64,000 nucleotides of DNA, from contig JADKFS010000002.1 in assembly GCA_016717335.1 (NCBI GenBank), positions 62,001-126,000 on the forward strand, read 5' to 3'. Shown piece by piece: positions 34,068 to 42,034 of this stretch. The translations under genes and the position numbers were made by a program. Within the stretch, counting starts at the first letter, position 1. Every line of letters starts with the position of its first letter. Below the pieces are notes generated by a model. It was not told the DNA's origin. It ran no database searches and worked only from the letters and a program-made list of their open reading frames with translations. This DNA is from Candidatus Ribeiella danica. Its GTDB lineage: Bacteria; Chloroflexota; Chloroflexia; Chloroflexales; Roseiflexaceae.

Positions 34068-34652
34068 TCAGTGTATCTTCGAGGGCGAGTCGCCGACCAG
34101 CAGGCACTGCGGCACCTGGCTGAACGCATACAGACTCGACTTGGGCAGCCAGTCGAACACCCACACGACGTCGAAGCGATCCGCCGGCCACTTCTGCGGC
34201 GCGGTCGTGCTGTCCCCCAGGATCTTGTTCGCGATCTTGGGGATCTCGCCGTGCTCCCAGCAGATCAGCACGACCCCGGCGCACTGCCGCACGTCGTCCA
34301 CCAGCGGCGTGGTGTCGGCCTTGGCGTATTCGATATTGATGGTCATCTGCAGCCGCTGGCTGAGCGGCAGGATCGTCTCGTAGGGCCGCTGGCTGTCGCC
34401 GTCGCTGCCGGGCAGGGCCGCGTAGAGGAACTGGGGCCGGGCCAGGTCGGGGTGCTGCAGCGGCCCGTGCGCCGGGTCGAACAGGCAGGCCAGCCCGCCG
34501 GCGCGCTGCCAGCCGCGGACGATCAGCGACTTGGAGCTCTGCGAGCCGTCGTACTCGACCCCGGCGAGGGCGCCGACCGGCGGCTGATCTTGGACAGGCT
34601 TCTCGGCGTGGCGGATGAGCATGATCTTGGTTGCGCTTGGCGGATGTGCCAT
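34068..34652 (-). CDS. Histidine phosphatase superfamily protein
   Basis: About 194 residues. The N-terminus KIMLIRHAEKPVQD holds the RHxE catalytic motif of the phosphoglycerate-mutase-like (branch 1) phosphatases, with the phospho-acceptor His, and a later CWEHGEIPKI holds the second His. The remainder, including FDVVWVFDWLPKSS, matches uncharacterised bacterial relatives. ATG 34652 is chosen because GAGGAG lies eight bases before it; ATG 34667 has no such site. It is convergent with the FGGY kinase, 15 bases between stops. Confidence 0.8.
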   Translation of the reverse strand: MAHPPSATKIMLIRHAEKPVQDQPPVGALAGVEYDGSQSSKSLIVRGWQRAGGLACLFDPAHGPLQHPDLARPQFLYAALPGSDGDSQRPYETILPLSQRLQMTINIEYAKADTTPLVDDVRQCAGVVLICWEHGEIPKIANKILGDSTTAPQKWPADRFDVVWVFDWLPKSSLYAFSQVPQCLLVGDSPSKIH

Positions 34653-34848
34653 ATGCGTGCTCCTCAACTTGCTGGCTCCCTGTGCCGTACAAACCGGCCC
34701 GCGCCGGTCAGGCGTGCAGCCGAAGGATGCCGCCTGTCTGCGCTCGCGGCGGCGCCCCGGGCGACGCGGGCTGCACTGCTCCCGCGCTGAGCGGGCGCGC
34801 GATGGTGTTCGACGCGGTGTGGGCCTCTCTATTGTACTGTTCGAGTCA

Positions 34849-35168
34849 AGGGGCTGCGCGCCCCTGGACCCAAAAAGAATGCCGTCTCATTCTCAGCGTT
34901 TGTGGTGCATGCCTGGCTGAATCCACACGGGGCGGATGTGCACAGGCTGTGCTCGGAATGGTGTGAGGCATGGGCCACTGGCATTGAAATGGAGACAGCC
35001 TGATTTGCCGGAGGAGGGCCGGGGGAACCGGCGCGGGTTCCCCCGGGCGGGGGACCGGGGGCGCAGCGCCCCGGAAAAGAGCTGCGCGCCGCGAGTGTCA
35101 GGCGGGGTGTCGGGGGGCGCAGCCCTCCGACAGAAGCGGGGGGCCGGGGGCGCAGCCCTCCGACAGAA
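34849..35168 (+). repeat. Dispersed repeat element, copy 4 (plus orientation)
   Basis: Left GGGGCTGCGCGCCCC with the A-run and AATGCC block, core with GCTCGGAATGGTGTGAGGCA and GAAATGGAGACAGCCTG, then GGGTTCCCCCGGGCGGGG and three right-end motifs, the last two as GGGGGCGCAGCCCTCC. It ends about 100 bases before the small gene at 35273. Confidence 0.87.
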
Positions 35169-35272
35169 TCACCCACACTGATTTGCCGATCCGCCGCGCG
35201 CCGGTTAGAATGAGGCCCGGTTCCCAGCCGGCGATGCCGGCGCTTCAGACAAGCGAACTGCAGGGTGCGCCA

Positions 35273-35503
35273 GTGACCAAAAAGCCAAAGCAGCCGGCCG
35301 AGCCCAGGCTGCACTCCAACCTGCCGATCGTCGAGGTCGCGGAGGGCTGGCAGCTCGACGCGCTGCTGGCCGACGCCGGCGCGGCGCGCTTCCTGCTCGT
35401 GCGCCTCGACGATCGAGTCGCGATCGTCGCGCCGGGGCAGCTCGACGCGCTGCTCGCCCGGCTGCGCAAGCTCGGCCACACGCCCAAAGTGCTCTCGGAG
35501 TAG
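35273..35503 (+). CDS. Small hypothetical protein upstream of the helicase-associated gene
   Basis: About 76 residues from a GTG at 35273 (MTKKPKQPAEPRL); ATG 35234 and 35237 would add a few residues. A basic N-terminus is followed by LPIVEVAEGWQLDALLADAG and RFLLVRLDDRVAIVAPGQLD, an alpha/beta fold that I do not recognise. It lies only five bases before the helicase-associated gene, in the same direction, so the two are likely cotranscribed and may be translationally coupled. Confidence 0.6.
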   Translation: MTKKPKQPAEPRLHSNLPIVEVAEGWQLDALLADAGAARFLLVRLDDRVAIVAPGQLDALLARLRKLGHTPKVLSE

Positions 35504-35508
35504 CCGCG

Positions 35509-37707
35509 ATGGCCACGAGCTTCCGCCGCTTCGACGCCTACCTGCCCCACCTCTCCATCAGCGACCTCAAGCCGATGGTCAAGCTCTGGGGTGCGAAGGC
35601 CCCACCGCGTAAGGAGGAGTGCGTCGGGATCATCGTGCGCGGGCTGGCCAGCCGCCGGCTGGTGAGCGAGGCAATCGCCAGCCTGACGCCCTACGAGCGC
35701 ACGGCGCTTGCGATCGTCAAGTGGATGGGCGGCACGATCGAGGCCGTCGCGCTGGCGACCGCGCTGCGCGCCTCGGGCGTTGCGCTGCCGAAGTCGCGCG
35801 GCTGGACGCGCAGCGATGCCCATGAGCTGATCGAGCCGCTGCACAAGCGCGGCCTGCTGCTGTACGACAGCTCGCGCGCCCTGGCCTTCTACGACTCCTT
35901 TCACTACGGCGACGGCGGCACGGTGTTCTCGGACGAGCGGCTGCTGGAGCATATCGGGCCGCCCGAGTACGCGCCGCTGCGCATCCCGCCGGCCGCGCCG
36001 CCGCCAGGCCCGCTCGCCCGCCGGCCCGCCGGGGTGATGCTGGATATCCTCGCCATCCTACAGGCGATCGAGACGATCGGCGGCCTGCAGCTGACCAAGG
36101 CCGGCGCCCCGCGCGCAGCCGATATCCGCAAGCTGCTGCGCGCGCTGAGCTGGCAGGAGCAGAGCATCACCGTCGACGGTCTGGCGCTGCCCGACCCGGT
36201 CGGCGCGTTCACCACGGCGCTGGAGCGGGCGCAGCTGGTCGAGCGCACCGACGACTCACTGGTCGTCCGCGGGCCGATCGATCAGCTGACGCGCGGCTCC
36301 TACGCCGAGCAGATCGGCCAGGTGCTGCGCGGCTTCATCCGCGCGCGGGCCTGGCCGGAGTATGGCAATAGCTGGTGGGGCGGCTCCACCGGCATCTACC
36401 GCGTCCAGGGCCGCCTGGCGCTGGTCGTCGCGCTGGCCGCGCTGCCGAACACCGACGACTTCTTCGCCGTCGACGACCTGGAGCGCGCGCTGTTCGAGCG
36501 GGTCGGCGAGCACTTTTCGCTGTTCTCGTCGACCGCCCAGCCGTACTTCTTTAACAAGGCGCCCGACGAGATCGAGCGCGAGCTGAAGGCCTGGCGCGCC
36601 CGGCTGCGCGAGGATTGGCTGCAGCGCGAGCGGCCCTGGATCGACGCCGCGCTGACGACCTGGCTCTACTTCCTGGGGGTGGTCGAGCTGGGGCTGGAGG
36701 GCGGCCGGCCGATCTGCGTGCGCCTGACCGAGCTGGGGCGCACGCTGCTGCGCGTCGACGCGGCCGCGCTCGCGGCGGTGGAGCCGGCCGAAGGTCCGGC
36801 CTGGCGGGTGCAGCCGAACTTCGATGTGGTGGTCTACCTCGACCGCGCGCGCCCCGAGCAGATCGCGCTCGTCGAGCGGCACGCCGAGCGGCTGCAGGCG
36901 CAGGCGCACGTTGCCACCTACCACATCACGCGCGAGTCGATCTACCAGGGGCTGGAGGCCGGCAGCCAGATCGACGGCCTGCTGGCGCAGCTGCGCGAGG
37001 GCGCCGAGGGCGATCTGCCGCAGAACGTTGCCGCGAGCATCCGCGAGTGGGCCGGGCAGCGCGAGCGAATCACGCTGCGGCGGCGCGCGAGCCTGCTGGA
37101 ATTTCCCGACGAGCTGTCGCGCCGGCAGCAGCTGGCGAGCGGCATCCCCGGCATGCCGGTCGGCGATCGGTTCATCCTGCTCACCGGCACGCCGCGCGCG
37201 CTGCCGCCCCACCAGCTGCTGGACTACGCCGACGCGCTGCCGCCATGTCTGTCGGCGCACGAGGATGGCGCGCTCAAGCTGATCGACGCGATGCCCGACC
37301 TGCTGGTGCGGCCGCAGCTCAACCAGTGGGCCGAGGTCCAGCCCAGCGGCTGGCGGCTCACGGCGGCCAGCGTCGCGGCGGCGATCAAGGCCGGCGGGAC
37401 GCTCACGCAGCTGATGGCGCTGCTGAAAGACCGGCTGGTCCGGCCGCTCCCGCCGCTGCTCGGTCTGGCGCTGCGCGCCTGGGCCGGCAAGCCCGCGCAG
37501 CTCAGCCTGGCGAGCGTGACGCTGCTGCGCTGCCCAGATCCGGCGGTATTTGCTGCGATCCAGGGCAGCCCGATGCTCAAGCCGTTCCTGCGCGCCGCGC
37601 TGGCGCCCGACCTGCTGCTGGTCGACACCCGCTCGGTCGCGGCGCTGCGCGAGCGCCTGGCCTGGGCTGGCCTGGCCGTCTCGGACACGCTCGACGTGAC
37701 GGCGTGA
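35509..37707 (+). CDS. Helicase-associated domain protein (XPB/Ssl2-like C-terminal domain, no motor)
   Basis: A 732-residue protein. The middle contains WRVQPNFDVVVYLDRARPEQ and the segment VATYHITRESIYQGLEAG, matching the Helicase_C_3 domain (the XPB/Ssl2-type conserved domain). The N-terminus has an SAP-like SISDLKPMVKLWGAK motif, and the rest is helical. No Walker A/B or other helicase motifs are present, so it is a DNA-binding or partner protein rather than an active helicase. Directly preceded by a 76-residue gene with a five-base gap. Role unknown; DNA repair is a guess. Confidence 0.75.
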   Translation: MATSFRRFDAYLPHLSISDLKPMVKLWGAKAPPRKEECVGIIVRGLASRRLVSEAIASLTPYERTALAIVKWMGGTIEAVALATALRASGVALPKSRGWTRSDAHELIEPLHKRGLLLYDSSRALAFYDSFHYGDGGTVFSDERLLEHIGPPEYAPLRIPPAAPPPGPLARRPAGVMLDILAILQAIETIGGLQLTKAGAPRAADIRKLLRALSWQEQSITVDGLALPDPVGAFTTALERAQLVERTDDSLVVRGPIDQLTRGSYAEQIGQVLRGFIRARAWPEYGNSWWGGSTGIYRVQGRLALVVALAALPNTDDFFAVDDLERALFERVGEHFSLFSSTAQPYFFNKAPDEIERELKAWRARLREDWLQRERPWIDAALTTWLYFLGVVELGLEGGRPICVRLTELGRTLLRVDAAALAAVEPAEGPAWRVQPNFDVVVYLDRARPEQIALVERHAERLQAQAHVATYHITRESIYQGLEAGSQIDGLLAQLREGAEGDLPQNVAASIREWAGQRERITLRRRASLLEFPDELSRRQQLASGIPGMPVGDRFILLTGTPRALPPHQLLDYADALPPCLSAHEDGALKLIDAMPDLLVRPQLNQWAEVQPSGWRLTAASVAAAIKAGGTLTQLMALLKDRLVRPLPPLLGLALRAWAGKPAQLSLASVTLLRCPDPAVFAAIQGSPMLKPFLRAALAPDLLLVDTRSVAALRERLAWAGLAVSDTLDVTA

Positions 37708-37711
37708 GGCT

Positions 37712-37915
37712 TATAGCAGTGAGCAGTCGGCAGGAGCCAGTCGGCAGTACGACGGATCGCATCACAACGGCGTCTCGTCCTTGCGTACTGGCTCAATGCT
37801 TTTGCGCACCGCTATAGGGCCCGAGGCTTGGGGCTTGAGGTTTGGAGCACTGTAAATCGATGGTGGATGATGGACGATGGTGGCGTTCCGATCGTCCATC
37901 GTCCATCGTCTGGGC
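37712..37915. repeat. Tandem-word repeats (AGTCGGCAG and GGACGATG families)
   Basis: Two repeat blocks fill the gap before the dodecin gene: GAGCAGTCGGCAGG-type words at 37712-37760 and GATGGACGATGG-type words with their complements at 37860-37915. No gene is present. Confidence 0.7.
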
Positions 37916-37929
37916 CGGGCGAGCGGTCG

Positions 37930-38139
37930 TCAGTCCTCGATCGTGAAGCCGATCTTGACCGTCACCTGCCAATAGGCGGCCTTCCCATCCTCGATGTAGC
38001 CCCGCGTCTCGACCACCTGAAACCAGCGCATGTTGCGAATCGTCGCCGACGCCTTGGCGATCGCGTTCTGGACGGCATCCTCGATCCCCGTGCTGGATGA
38101 CCCAACCAGCTCGACCAGCTTGTAGACGTGCTCGCTCAT
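37930..38139 (-). CDS. Dodecin (flavin-binding storage protein)
   Basis: A 69-residue dodecin. It shows the whole family pattern: VYKLVELVGSSSTGIEDAVQ, then ASATIRNMRWFQVVETRG and YWQVTVKIGFTIED. Dodecins assemble into 12-mers that sequester flavins (or CoA in some groups). The Trp in RNMRWFQV is at the flavin-stacking position. ATG 38139 follows AGGAG (on the minus strand); the longer upstream frame is dispersed-repeat DNA and is discounted. Confidence 0.95.
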   Translation of the reverse strand: MSEHVYKLVELVGSSSTGIEDAVQNAIAKASATIRNMRWFQVVETRGYIEDGKAAYWQVTVKIGFTIED

Positions 38140-38213
38140 CAATCGCTCCTTTCTGCTGCCAGTGTGTGCCCGTCTGCTATTATACGCGGCATTGAGCCGC
38201 CCCCGGCAGGTTT

Positions 38214-38512
38214 CGGGGGCTGCGCGCCCCCCGCTCCGGGCTTCGCCCCTGGACCCAAAAAGAATGCCGCCTCTGTTCCAGTGCTTGGTGCGCATGCCTG
38301 GCTGAATCCAGGCGCGCCGGGATGGAACCCGCCCCGCTGGGAGTACTGCTGAGCATGGCCGCCAGCAATGCAGCCGAGAAGGCATCATTTGCCAAAGGGG
38401 GGCCGGGGCGCTGCGCCCCAGAGAAAAGCTGGCGGGGGCGCAGCGCTCCGGAGACAAGGAACGCCCGACACGGGCGCTCAGGCGGGGGGCCGGGGGCGCA
38501 GCGCCCCGGAAG
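38214..38512 (+). repeat. Dispersed repeat element, copy 5 (plus orientation)
   Basis: Left GGGGGCTGCGCGCCCC end, the TGGACCCAAAAAGAATGCCG block, a reduced core around GCAGCCGAGAAGGCATC, and right-end GGGGGCGCAGCGCCCCGG blocks (no GGGTTCCCC block). The right end lies three bases before the -35 box of the TetR promoter (38516). Confidence 0.83.
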
Positions 38513-38515
38513 GCA

Positions 38516-38544
38516 TTGACAAACCTCTGCTCAGGTAGTATAAT
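38516..38544 (+). promoter_or_regulatory. Consensus sigma70 promoter of the TetR gene
   Basis: TTGACA (38516-38521), exactly 17 bases, then TATAAT (38539-38544): a full consensus match at both boxes. Transcription should start near 38551, just before the palindromic operator. Confidence 0.93.
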
Positions 38545-38552
38545 CTAACACT

Positions 38553-38587
38553 GTAAGAATAATATAACAATGTTATTTTATTCTTAC
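38553..38587. promoter_or_regulatory. Palindromic operator of the TetR gene
   Basis: A 35-base AT-rich palindrome centred at 38570: 16 of the 17 base pairs are complementary (one mismatch at 38563/38577). It begins at the expected transcription start and its half-site is GTAAGAATAA. Its position between promoter and start codon is that expected for autorepression by the TetR protein encoded downstream. Confidence 0.9.
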
Positions 38588-38614
38588 GTATAAAAGCTCC
38601 AAGAAAGGACCGCC

Positions 38615-39328
38615 ATGCCGCCGACGCGCCGTGAGAAGCAGCACGCCGCCACCGCCGATGAGATCAAGGCCACCGCTCGGCGGCTGATGGCCGAGCTGGG
38701 GGCCGAGGGCATCTCGATCCGCGCGATCGCCCGTGAGATGGGGTTGAGCGCGCCGGCGCTGTACCACTACTTCGCCAGCCGCGACGACCTACTCACTGCA
38801 CTGATCGTCGACGCCTTCAACGCGCTGGCCGACGCGCTCGAACAGGCCCGCCGCGCCGCCGCCGGCGCGCCGCTCGCCAGGCAGCTGATGGCGGCGACGC
38901 TCGCGTACCGCGCGTGGGCGCTGGCGCACCCGACCGACTTCCAGCTGATCTACGGCAACCCAGTCCCCGGCTACGACGCACCGCGCGAGATCACTGTGCC
39001 GGCAGTCGCACGCGGGTTCCGGGTGTTCATCGAGCTAATCGCGGCGGCACTGGCGAGCGGCGAGCTTGTCCCAACCGCTGAGTATCGGGCCATCCCGCCG
39101 CAGCTGGAGCCGCACTTCGCGGCGCTGGTCGCGCGCGATGGCTATGGCGTGCCGCCGCTGGCGCTGTACCTGGGCGTGGTGGCCTGGCCGCGGCTGCACG
39201 GCATCATTATGCTGGAGCTGTTCAACCACCTGCAGCCGGTGGTCGGCGATAGCGCGGCGTTCTACCAGATCCAGATGGCGAACACATTAAGAGAGATCGG
39301 GTTGAACGTTCGAGGGTTGGACCGCTAG
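38615..39328 (+). CDS. TetR/AcrR-family transcriptional regulator
   Basis: A 237-residue repressor. The N-terminal helix-turn-helix shows TARRLMAELGAEGISIRAIA and GLSAPALYHYFASRDDLLTA, the TetR signature with recognition helix SAPALYHYF. The C-terminal part, with the conserved WALAHPTDFQLIYGNP, belongs to the TetR C-terminal 13 (WHG) type. A consensus promoter and a 35-base palindrome lie just upstream, and AAGAAAGGA precedes the ATG at six bases. It probably regulates itself, and possibly the epimerase gene 230 bases downstream. Confidence 0.93.
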   Translation: MPPTRREKQHAATADEIKATARRLMAELGAEGISIRAIAREMGLSAPALYHYFASRDDLLTALIVDAFNALADALEQARRAAAGAPLARQLMAATLAYRAWALAHPTDFQLIYGNPVPGYDAPREITVPAVARGFRVFIELIAAALASGELVPTAEYRAIPPQLEPHFAALVARDGYGVPPLALYLGVVAWPRLHGIIMLELFNHLQPVVGDSAAFYQIQMANTLREIGLNVRGLDR

Positions 39329-39329
39329 C

Positions 39330-39410
39330 GGGTCGCTTGGTATGCATATTGGCATTCGGCTGCTGTTGCACGTTGGCAGGTTGAACGTTCCAACATTCCA
39401 ATATGCAATA
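39330..39410. repeat. Tandem-word repeat (AACGTT/TTGGCAGG family)
   Basis: Words ACGTTGGCAGGTTGAACG and CAACATTCCAATATGC, partly self-complementary, fill most of the gap before the epimerase gene. Confidence 0.65.
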
Positions 39411-39555
39411 GCGATGCGCCTGACAAACATCCGCTAGCACCTTTGCCCCCTGCCAATCCGCTACGACAGGCATCTTCAATAGAAATTGGCGAGCGCCATC
39501 TCGCAAGGGGTGGCATAGCTTCGTACGCCCAACTGACAAAAGAGAGGAACCAACG

Positions 39556-40533
39556 ATGAGCACGGTCGATCTGCACGTGATCTTTGGCGCCGGCCCGGTC
39601 GGCAGCGCGGTGATGCAGGAGCTGGTCGCGCGCGGCCGGCGCGTCCGAGTCGTGAGTCGCAGCGGCCGGCTGGCCGCGCCCGCCGGCGTGGAGGTGCTGG
39701 CCGGCGACGTGACCAACCCCGAGTCAGCGCGCGCGCTCTGCGCGGGCGCGTCGGTGGTCTACAACTGCCTCAACGCGCCCTACACCGCCTGGCCCGAGCA
39801 GTTTCCGCCACTGCAGGCGGGCGTGCTCGCGGGGGCGGCCGCCGCCGGCGCGAAGCTGGTGGTGATGGAGAACGTCTACATGTACGGCCCGACCGGCGGG
39901 CGTCCGCTGACCGAGGACCTGCCCTACACGGCGACGACGCGCAAGGGCCGCACGCGCGCGCGCATGGCCGAGGATCTGCTGGCAGCCCACGCGGCCGGCA
40001 CGGTGCGCGTCGCGATCGGGCGGGCCTCCGACTTCTTCGGGCCTGGCGCGATCGACTCGGCCGCCGGCGAGCGGGTGTTCGCCAACGCCGTGGCGGGCAA
40101 GCCGGCCCAGACAACCGGCAACCCCGACATGCCGCACACCTACGCCTACGTGCCCGACATCGCCAAGGGCCTGGCGACCCTCGGCGAGCGCGAGGAGGCG
40201 CTTGGGCAGGCCTGGCACCTGCCCGCCGCGCCGGCCGTGACGACGCGCGAGCTCGTGGCGCTGGCGTTCGAGGCTGCCGGGCATGCACCGCGGCTGCAGG
40301 CGCTGCCGCCTTGGCTCGTGCGCGGCCTCGGGCTGGCCATGCCGATCATGCGCGAGCTGGCCGAGATGCTCTACGAGTTCGAGGAGCCGTTCGTGGTCGA
40401 CCACGGCAAGTTTGCGCGGGCCTTCGGCGACCACACGACCCCGCTGCGCCAGGCGATCGGCGCGACGGTGGCGTGGTATCAGGAGCGGGCGCGGAAGGCG
40501 GGAGGTTCAAACGTTAGCAGGTTGGCACGCTAG
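39556..40533 (+). CDS. NAD(P)-binding epimerase/dehydratase-like protein
   Basis: A 325-residue atypical short-chain dehydrogenase/reductase. The N-terminal nucleotide-binding motif is FGAGPVGSAVMQEL (GxGxxG-like), followed by VVYNCLNAPYTAWPEQFPPL and the YxxxK-like region ENVYMYGPTGG. It resembles NmrA/isoflavone-reductase-type regulators and sugar epimerases. AAGAGAGGAACC precedes ATG 39556. Its last residues (GGSNVSRLAR) come from word-repeat DNA. The TetR gene 230 bases upstream is the obvious candidate regulator. Confidence 0.82.
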   Translation: MSTVDLHVIFGAGPVGSAVMQELVARGRRVRVVSRSGRLAAPAGVEVLAGDVTNPESARALCAGASVVYNCLNAPYTAWPEQFPPLQAGVLAGAAAAGAKLVVMENVYMYGPTGGRPLTEDLPYTATTRKGRTRARMAEDLLAAHAAGTVRVAIGRASDFFGPGAIDSAAGERVFANAVAGKPAQTTGNPDMPHTYAYVPDIAKGLATLGEREEALGQAWHLPAAPAVTTRELVALAFEAAGHAPRLQALPPWLVRGLGLAMPIMRELAEMLYEFEEPFVVDHGKFARAFGDHTTPLRQAIGATVAWYQERARKAGGSNVSRLAR

Positions 40534-40600
40534 AATGTTCGACCACAAACGCGAAACGTGAACAGAGCCCAGATCACGCTTCGCGCTTCACGCATTTGGC
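40503..40600. repeat. Tandem-word repeats (AACGTT and GAAACGTG families)
   Basis: The 3' end of the epimerase gene and the following gap contain TTCAAACGTTAGCAGGTTGG, then CGCGAAACGTGAACAG and CACGCTTCGCGCTTCACGC, which form a loose inverted repeat around 40548-40590. Confidence 0.7.
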
Positions 40601-40611
40601 ATCGCCGTGTA

Positions 40612-41643
40612 CTATTGCAGCAGCCGCTCGTACACTGCGATCAGCCCACCGGCGAGCTGATCGTAGCCGAACAAGCGCGCGACCTTCTCGCGGCCGTGCT
40701 CGCCGAAGCAGCGCCTGAGCGCGGCGTCCTCGCCCAGCTGGCGCACGGCATCGGCGTAGGCGGCCACGTCGTCGCGCGGGCAGAGCAGGCCGTTCTGTCC
40801 GTGGTCGACCACCTCCGGCAGCGCCGAGGCGTTGGTGGTCACCACCGACCGGCCGCAGGCCAGCGCCTCGGCCGGCGCGATACCGAAACCCTCCAGGCGC
40901 GAGGGGAACAGCAGGATATCGCTGGACTGGTAGGCGGCGACCAGGCCGGCGCGGTCGGGCGAGCCGATCGAGACCATGCGCGGGTGCGGTGTCCCCTCGT
41001 TCGCGCCCTGGAAGCCGCCGGTGTAGTACAGCACGTAGTCGCCGGGCAGCCGGTCCATGATCTTCGGCAGCAGGTCGAAGCCTTTGCGGCGCGTGCGGTT
41101 GCCGACGAACAGCAGCCGCACCCTGGCGTCGGAGCGGGGCAGATCGTCGCGCCGAGCGAGGCCGGGCGTCGGCACGAACACATCGGTGTCGATCCCGTCG
41201 AAGACCAGCACGCTGTCCATCCGGCCGTAGGTCTGCTCCACCTGTCGCTGGGTGTAGCGCGAGACGCACACCACCGCGTCGGCCTCGCGCACCGACCAGC
41301 CGTCGTAGCGGCTCTCGACCAGCCGGTAGAACAGGCGCTGCGCGAGCGAGCTGTAGGGCTGAAGGTCCGGGTCGGTGGTCAGGTGGTGCACGGTCGTGAC
41401 CAGCGGGCGGCCGGGCGCGCGCAGCGCGAAGGCCACGCGCGAGCGGCCCTGGACGACGTCGAAGTTCTCCCACCAGCCGGCCGGCAGCCCGCGGCGAATC
41501 AGAAACGGCATGAAGTTGTAGATCTCGGGCAGCCGCAGCAGCTCGGCCTGGGCGAGCCCGGCCCGTCGCACCGAGCGCAGGATGTTCTGGATGCCGAAGT
41601 CCACGCCGCCGCGGCCGGTCGGGGAGATGTAGAGTGGGCGCAT
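40612..41643 (-). CDS. GT4-family glycosyltransferase
   Basis: A 343-residue glycosyltransferase of family 4 (GT-B fold). The N-terminal acceptor domain contains VTTVHHLTTDPD and the linker ADAVVCVSRYTQRQV; the donor domain shows LLFVGNRTRRKGFDLL and the family's Glu motif FPSRLEGFGIAPAEALACGR, with the ExxxG donor site. It transfers a sugar from a nucleotide sugar to a glycan. The ATG at 41643 lies in a gap with a minus-strand TATACT at 41703-41698. Target glycan unknown. Confidence 0.9.
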   Translation of the reverse strand: MRPLYISPTGRGGVDFGIQNILRSVRRAGLAQAELLRLPEIYNFMPFLIRRGLPAGWWENFDVVQGRSRVAFALRAPGRPLVTTVHHLTTDPDLQPYSSLAQRLFYRLVESRYDGWSVREADAVVCVSRYTQRQVEQTYGRMDSVLVFDGIDTDVFVPTPGLARRDDLPRSDARVRLLFVGNRTRRKGFDLLPKIMDRLPGDYVLYYTGGFQGANEGTPHPRMVSIGSPDRAGLVAAYQSSDILLFPSRLEGFGIAPAEALACGRSVVTTNASALPEVVDHGQNGLLCPRDDVAAYADAVRQLGEDAALRRCFGEHGREKVARLFGYDQLAGGLIAVYERLLQ

Positions 41644-41718
41644 TGAGGGCTTAACCTATCGATACAGCTGGGCGATTGAACGCGACTAGTATACAACAGC
41701 TTTGGTCTGGCGCTCTCG

Positions 41719-41828
41719 CGGGGCTGCGCGCCCCGCGCCCCCGGCCGGGGCTTCGCCCCTGGGCCCTAAAAGCAAGGTCGTCTCACGCGCAGCGCTTGGT
41801 GCGCAGGCCCGGCGGAATCCACTGGCAT
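41719..41828 (+). repeat. Dispersed repeat element, copy 6 (left half only)
   Basis: GGGGCTGCGCGCCCC, GGCCGGGGCTTCGCCCCTGG with the A-run, and GCGCTTGGTGCGCAGGCC are present, but the core, the GGGTTCCCC block and the right end are missing. It is a truncated copy. Confidence 0.75.
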
Positions 41829-42034
41829 GTCGGCATCCTATGCTATACTTTACGGTGGCCGCACGTTGCTCTTTTGCTTCGCCCGGCATTTTCTACGAGG
41901 CCACATTCGCGGCGTAAGCGCCGACTAGTGCAAAATCAGGCTGGCGGGGGGGTAGTCGCTAGCCTCCCTGGCTTCATTATGCCCTAGTCGCAATCTGCAA
42001 TCTACAATCTGCAATTGCACTAGGAGCACGAGAA

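Noticed and set aside
37930..38457. 175-residue ORF containing dodecin at its end
   Set aside because: The first 106 residues translate dispersed repeat copy 5; only the final 69 residues are dodecin.
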